Made by a program: the position numbers and the translations under genes
Notes under the pieces: generated by a model
The model's input: only the letters and a program-made list of their open reading frames with translations
Databases searched by the model: none
What the model was told of the DNA's origin: nothing
Assembly (NCBI GenBank): GCA_937959265.1
Contig: CALGMA010000005.1
Location: 1 to 64,000 of the forward strand
Length of the DNA stretch: 64,000 nucleotides
Direction: 5' to 3'
DNA from: an uncultured Anaerolineae bacterium
GTDB taxonomy: Bacteria; Chloroflexota; Anaerolineae; J036; Brachytrichaceae
Shown: one piece after another, positions 63,352 through 64,000 of the stretch
Layout: each line of letters starts with the position of its first letter
Position numbering within the stretch: the first letter of the stretch is position 1

Positions 63352-64000
63352 TCACCCTTCCGGCTTCCGGCCGTATACCTGCGCCAGGCCGCGGCCGAGC
63401 AGCGCGAAGAGCACCAGCAGCCCCTGGATCACGCCGGAGAGCGACGATTCCAACCCCAGGGAGAGCGGAAGTTGCAAGCTGCCGATGTTCAGCGCGCTGA
63501 AGAAGAACGCCACCGGCAGGATCCACAGCGGGTCGAAGTTCACCAGCATCACCACCAGCAAACCCAAGAAGCCCAGATTGCTAGAGATGTTGGGGATCAG
63601 CCGATGGAACACTCCCACGACCTGCAGCGCGCCGGCGACGCCGGCGAACAGTCCGCAGATGAGGAACGCGCTGAGCAACTGGCGACGGGCCGGCACGCCC
63701 AACACATACGCTGCGCGCAGGTTGCGCCCCACCGCCCGCAAGCGCAGCCCAAAATAGGTGTTGCGCATCACGACGATAGTCATCGCCAGCGCGATCAGCC
63801 CAAGCGCTAATGCCACGGGGGTGGCCTCGGTCTTGCCGAACGTGCCCAACCACAGCGACTCGTCAAAGGGCTGGGTGCCGCTGAGCGAGGCCACCCCCGG
63901 CCGCTTCCACGGGCCGAAGATCAGGTAGATGGCGATGCCGGTCGCCGCGAAGTTCAAGCCCAGGCCGGCGAAGATTTCACTGATGCGGCCGTACACGTGC
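63352..64000 (-). CDS. ABC permease, nucleoside/simple-sugar type, partial
   Basis: About 216 residues are visible, in frame to the window edge. The GTG at 63996 in the track is internal. The visible part has the GLRLRAVGRNLRAAYVLGVPARRQ loop, hydrophobic helices and the LSGVIQGLLVLFALLGRGL end of the YufP-type partner. Its N-terminus is outside. Forms the second half of the channel with the downstream permease. Confidence 0.88.
   Translation of the reverse strand, partial: HVYGRISEIFAGLGLNFAATGIAIYLIFGPWKRPGVASLSGTQPFDESLWLGTFGKTEATPVALALGLIALAMTIVVMRNTYFGLRLRAVGRNLRAAYVLGVPARRQLLSAFLICGLFAGVAGALQVVGVFHRLIPNISSNLGFLGLLVVMLVNFDPLWILPVAFFFSALNIGSLQLPLSLGLESSLSGVIQGLLVLFALLGRGLAQVYGRKPEG

Overview
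The window looks like chromosomal DNA of a GC-rich bacterium, most likely a Chloroflexota member of the Anaerolineae kind. This is inferred from the mix of genes (fakA/asp23/rpmB block, AlaX-type editing protein, FG-GAP secreted protein, molybdenum hydroxylases, sugar kinases, MoxR ATPase) and the codon style, not from any database match. Genes are dense, lie on both strands, and often overlap by 4 bases (ATGA, GTGA or TTGA). There is no prophage and no CRISPR array. Only the first ~700 bases and a small spot near 50.4-50.9 kb look mobile-element derived.

Layout. 0-0.7 kb: scar of mobile DNA (start of an IS3-type OrfA, an integrase fragment, competing hairpins and what looks like a cut-off ABC ATPase start). 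0.7-4.9 kb: exporter permease and membrane-fusion lipoprotein. 5.0-8.9 kb: araB, a sugar isomerase/epimerase, signal peptidase and an araD-like gene. 8.9-12.7 kb: LysE exporter, xdhC, cytochrome P450 and a lone FAD subunit of a molybdenum hydroxylase. 12.7-18.2 kb: fatty acid kinase pair (fakB, fakA), asp23, rpmB, rlmN, moxR. 18.3-25.3 kb: rhaB, nadD, an enolase-superfamily enzyme, then obg-MFS-cystathionine synthase/lyase as a translationally coupled run. 25.4-27.9 kb: a leftward group of radical SAM protein, HD hydrolase and zinc-ribbon protein; the radical SAM gene has a LexA-type box inside its promoter. 28-34 kb: alanyl-tRNA editing protein, a dehydrogenase, CCA-adding-type enzyme, tRNA-Glu, L-2-hydroxyglutarate oxidase, universal stress protein. 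34.2-40.1 kb: FG-GAP propeller protein, a dipeptide-type ABC importer lacking ATPases, tRNA-Asp. 40.1-44.6 kb: methionine genes metW, metX and metY, the last under a clear SAM-I riboswitch with terminator, plus a Tat-exported cyclase. 44.7-49.3 kb: envelope run (membrane protein, GNAT, amidase, L,D-transpeptidase, solute-binding domain). 49.3-54.6 kb: aldo/keto reductase, GIY-YIG gene between REP-like palindromes, malate synthase, MFS, KDPG-type aldolase. 54.6-62.3 kb: complete three-subunit molybdenum hydroxylase, sugar-acid dehydratase, tRNA-Thr, moaB, ABC binding protein and ATPase. 62.4-64 kb: two permeases of a nucleoside/simple-sugar ABC importer, the second cut by the window end.

The genes suggest a heterotroph using plant-type sugars and sugar acids (arabinose, rhamnose, uronate or aldonate routes), with acetate or glyoxylate use and oxidative molybdenum and P450 chemistry. 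Several promoters place the -10 box only 5-10 bases before the start codon, which suggests that leaderless mRNAs are common. The observations most worth following are the LexA-box promoter of the radical SAM gene, the GIY-YIG gene between REP-like repeats, the cut-off ABC ATPase at the mobile-element scar, and the solute-binding domain in the cell-wall operon.
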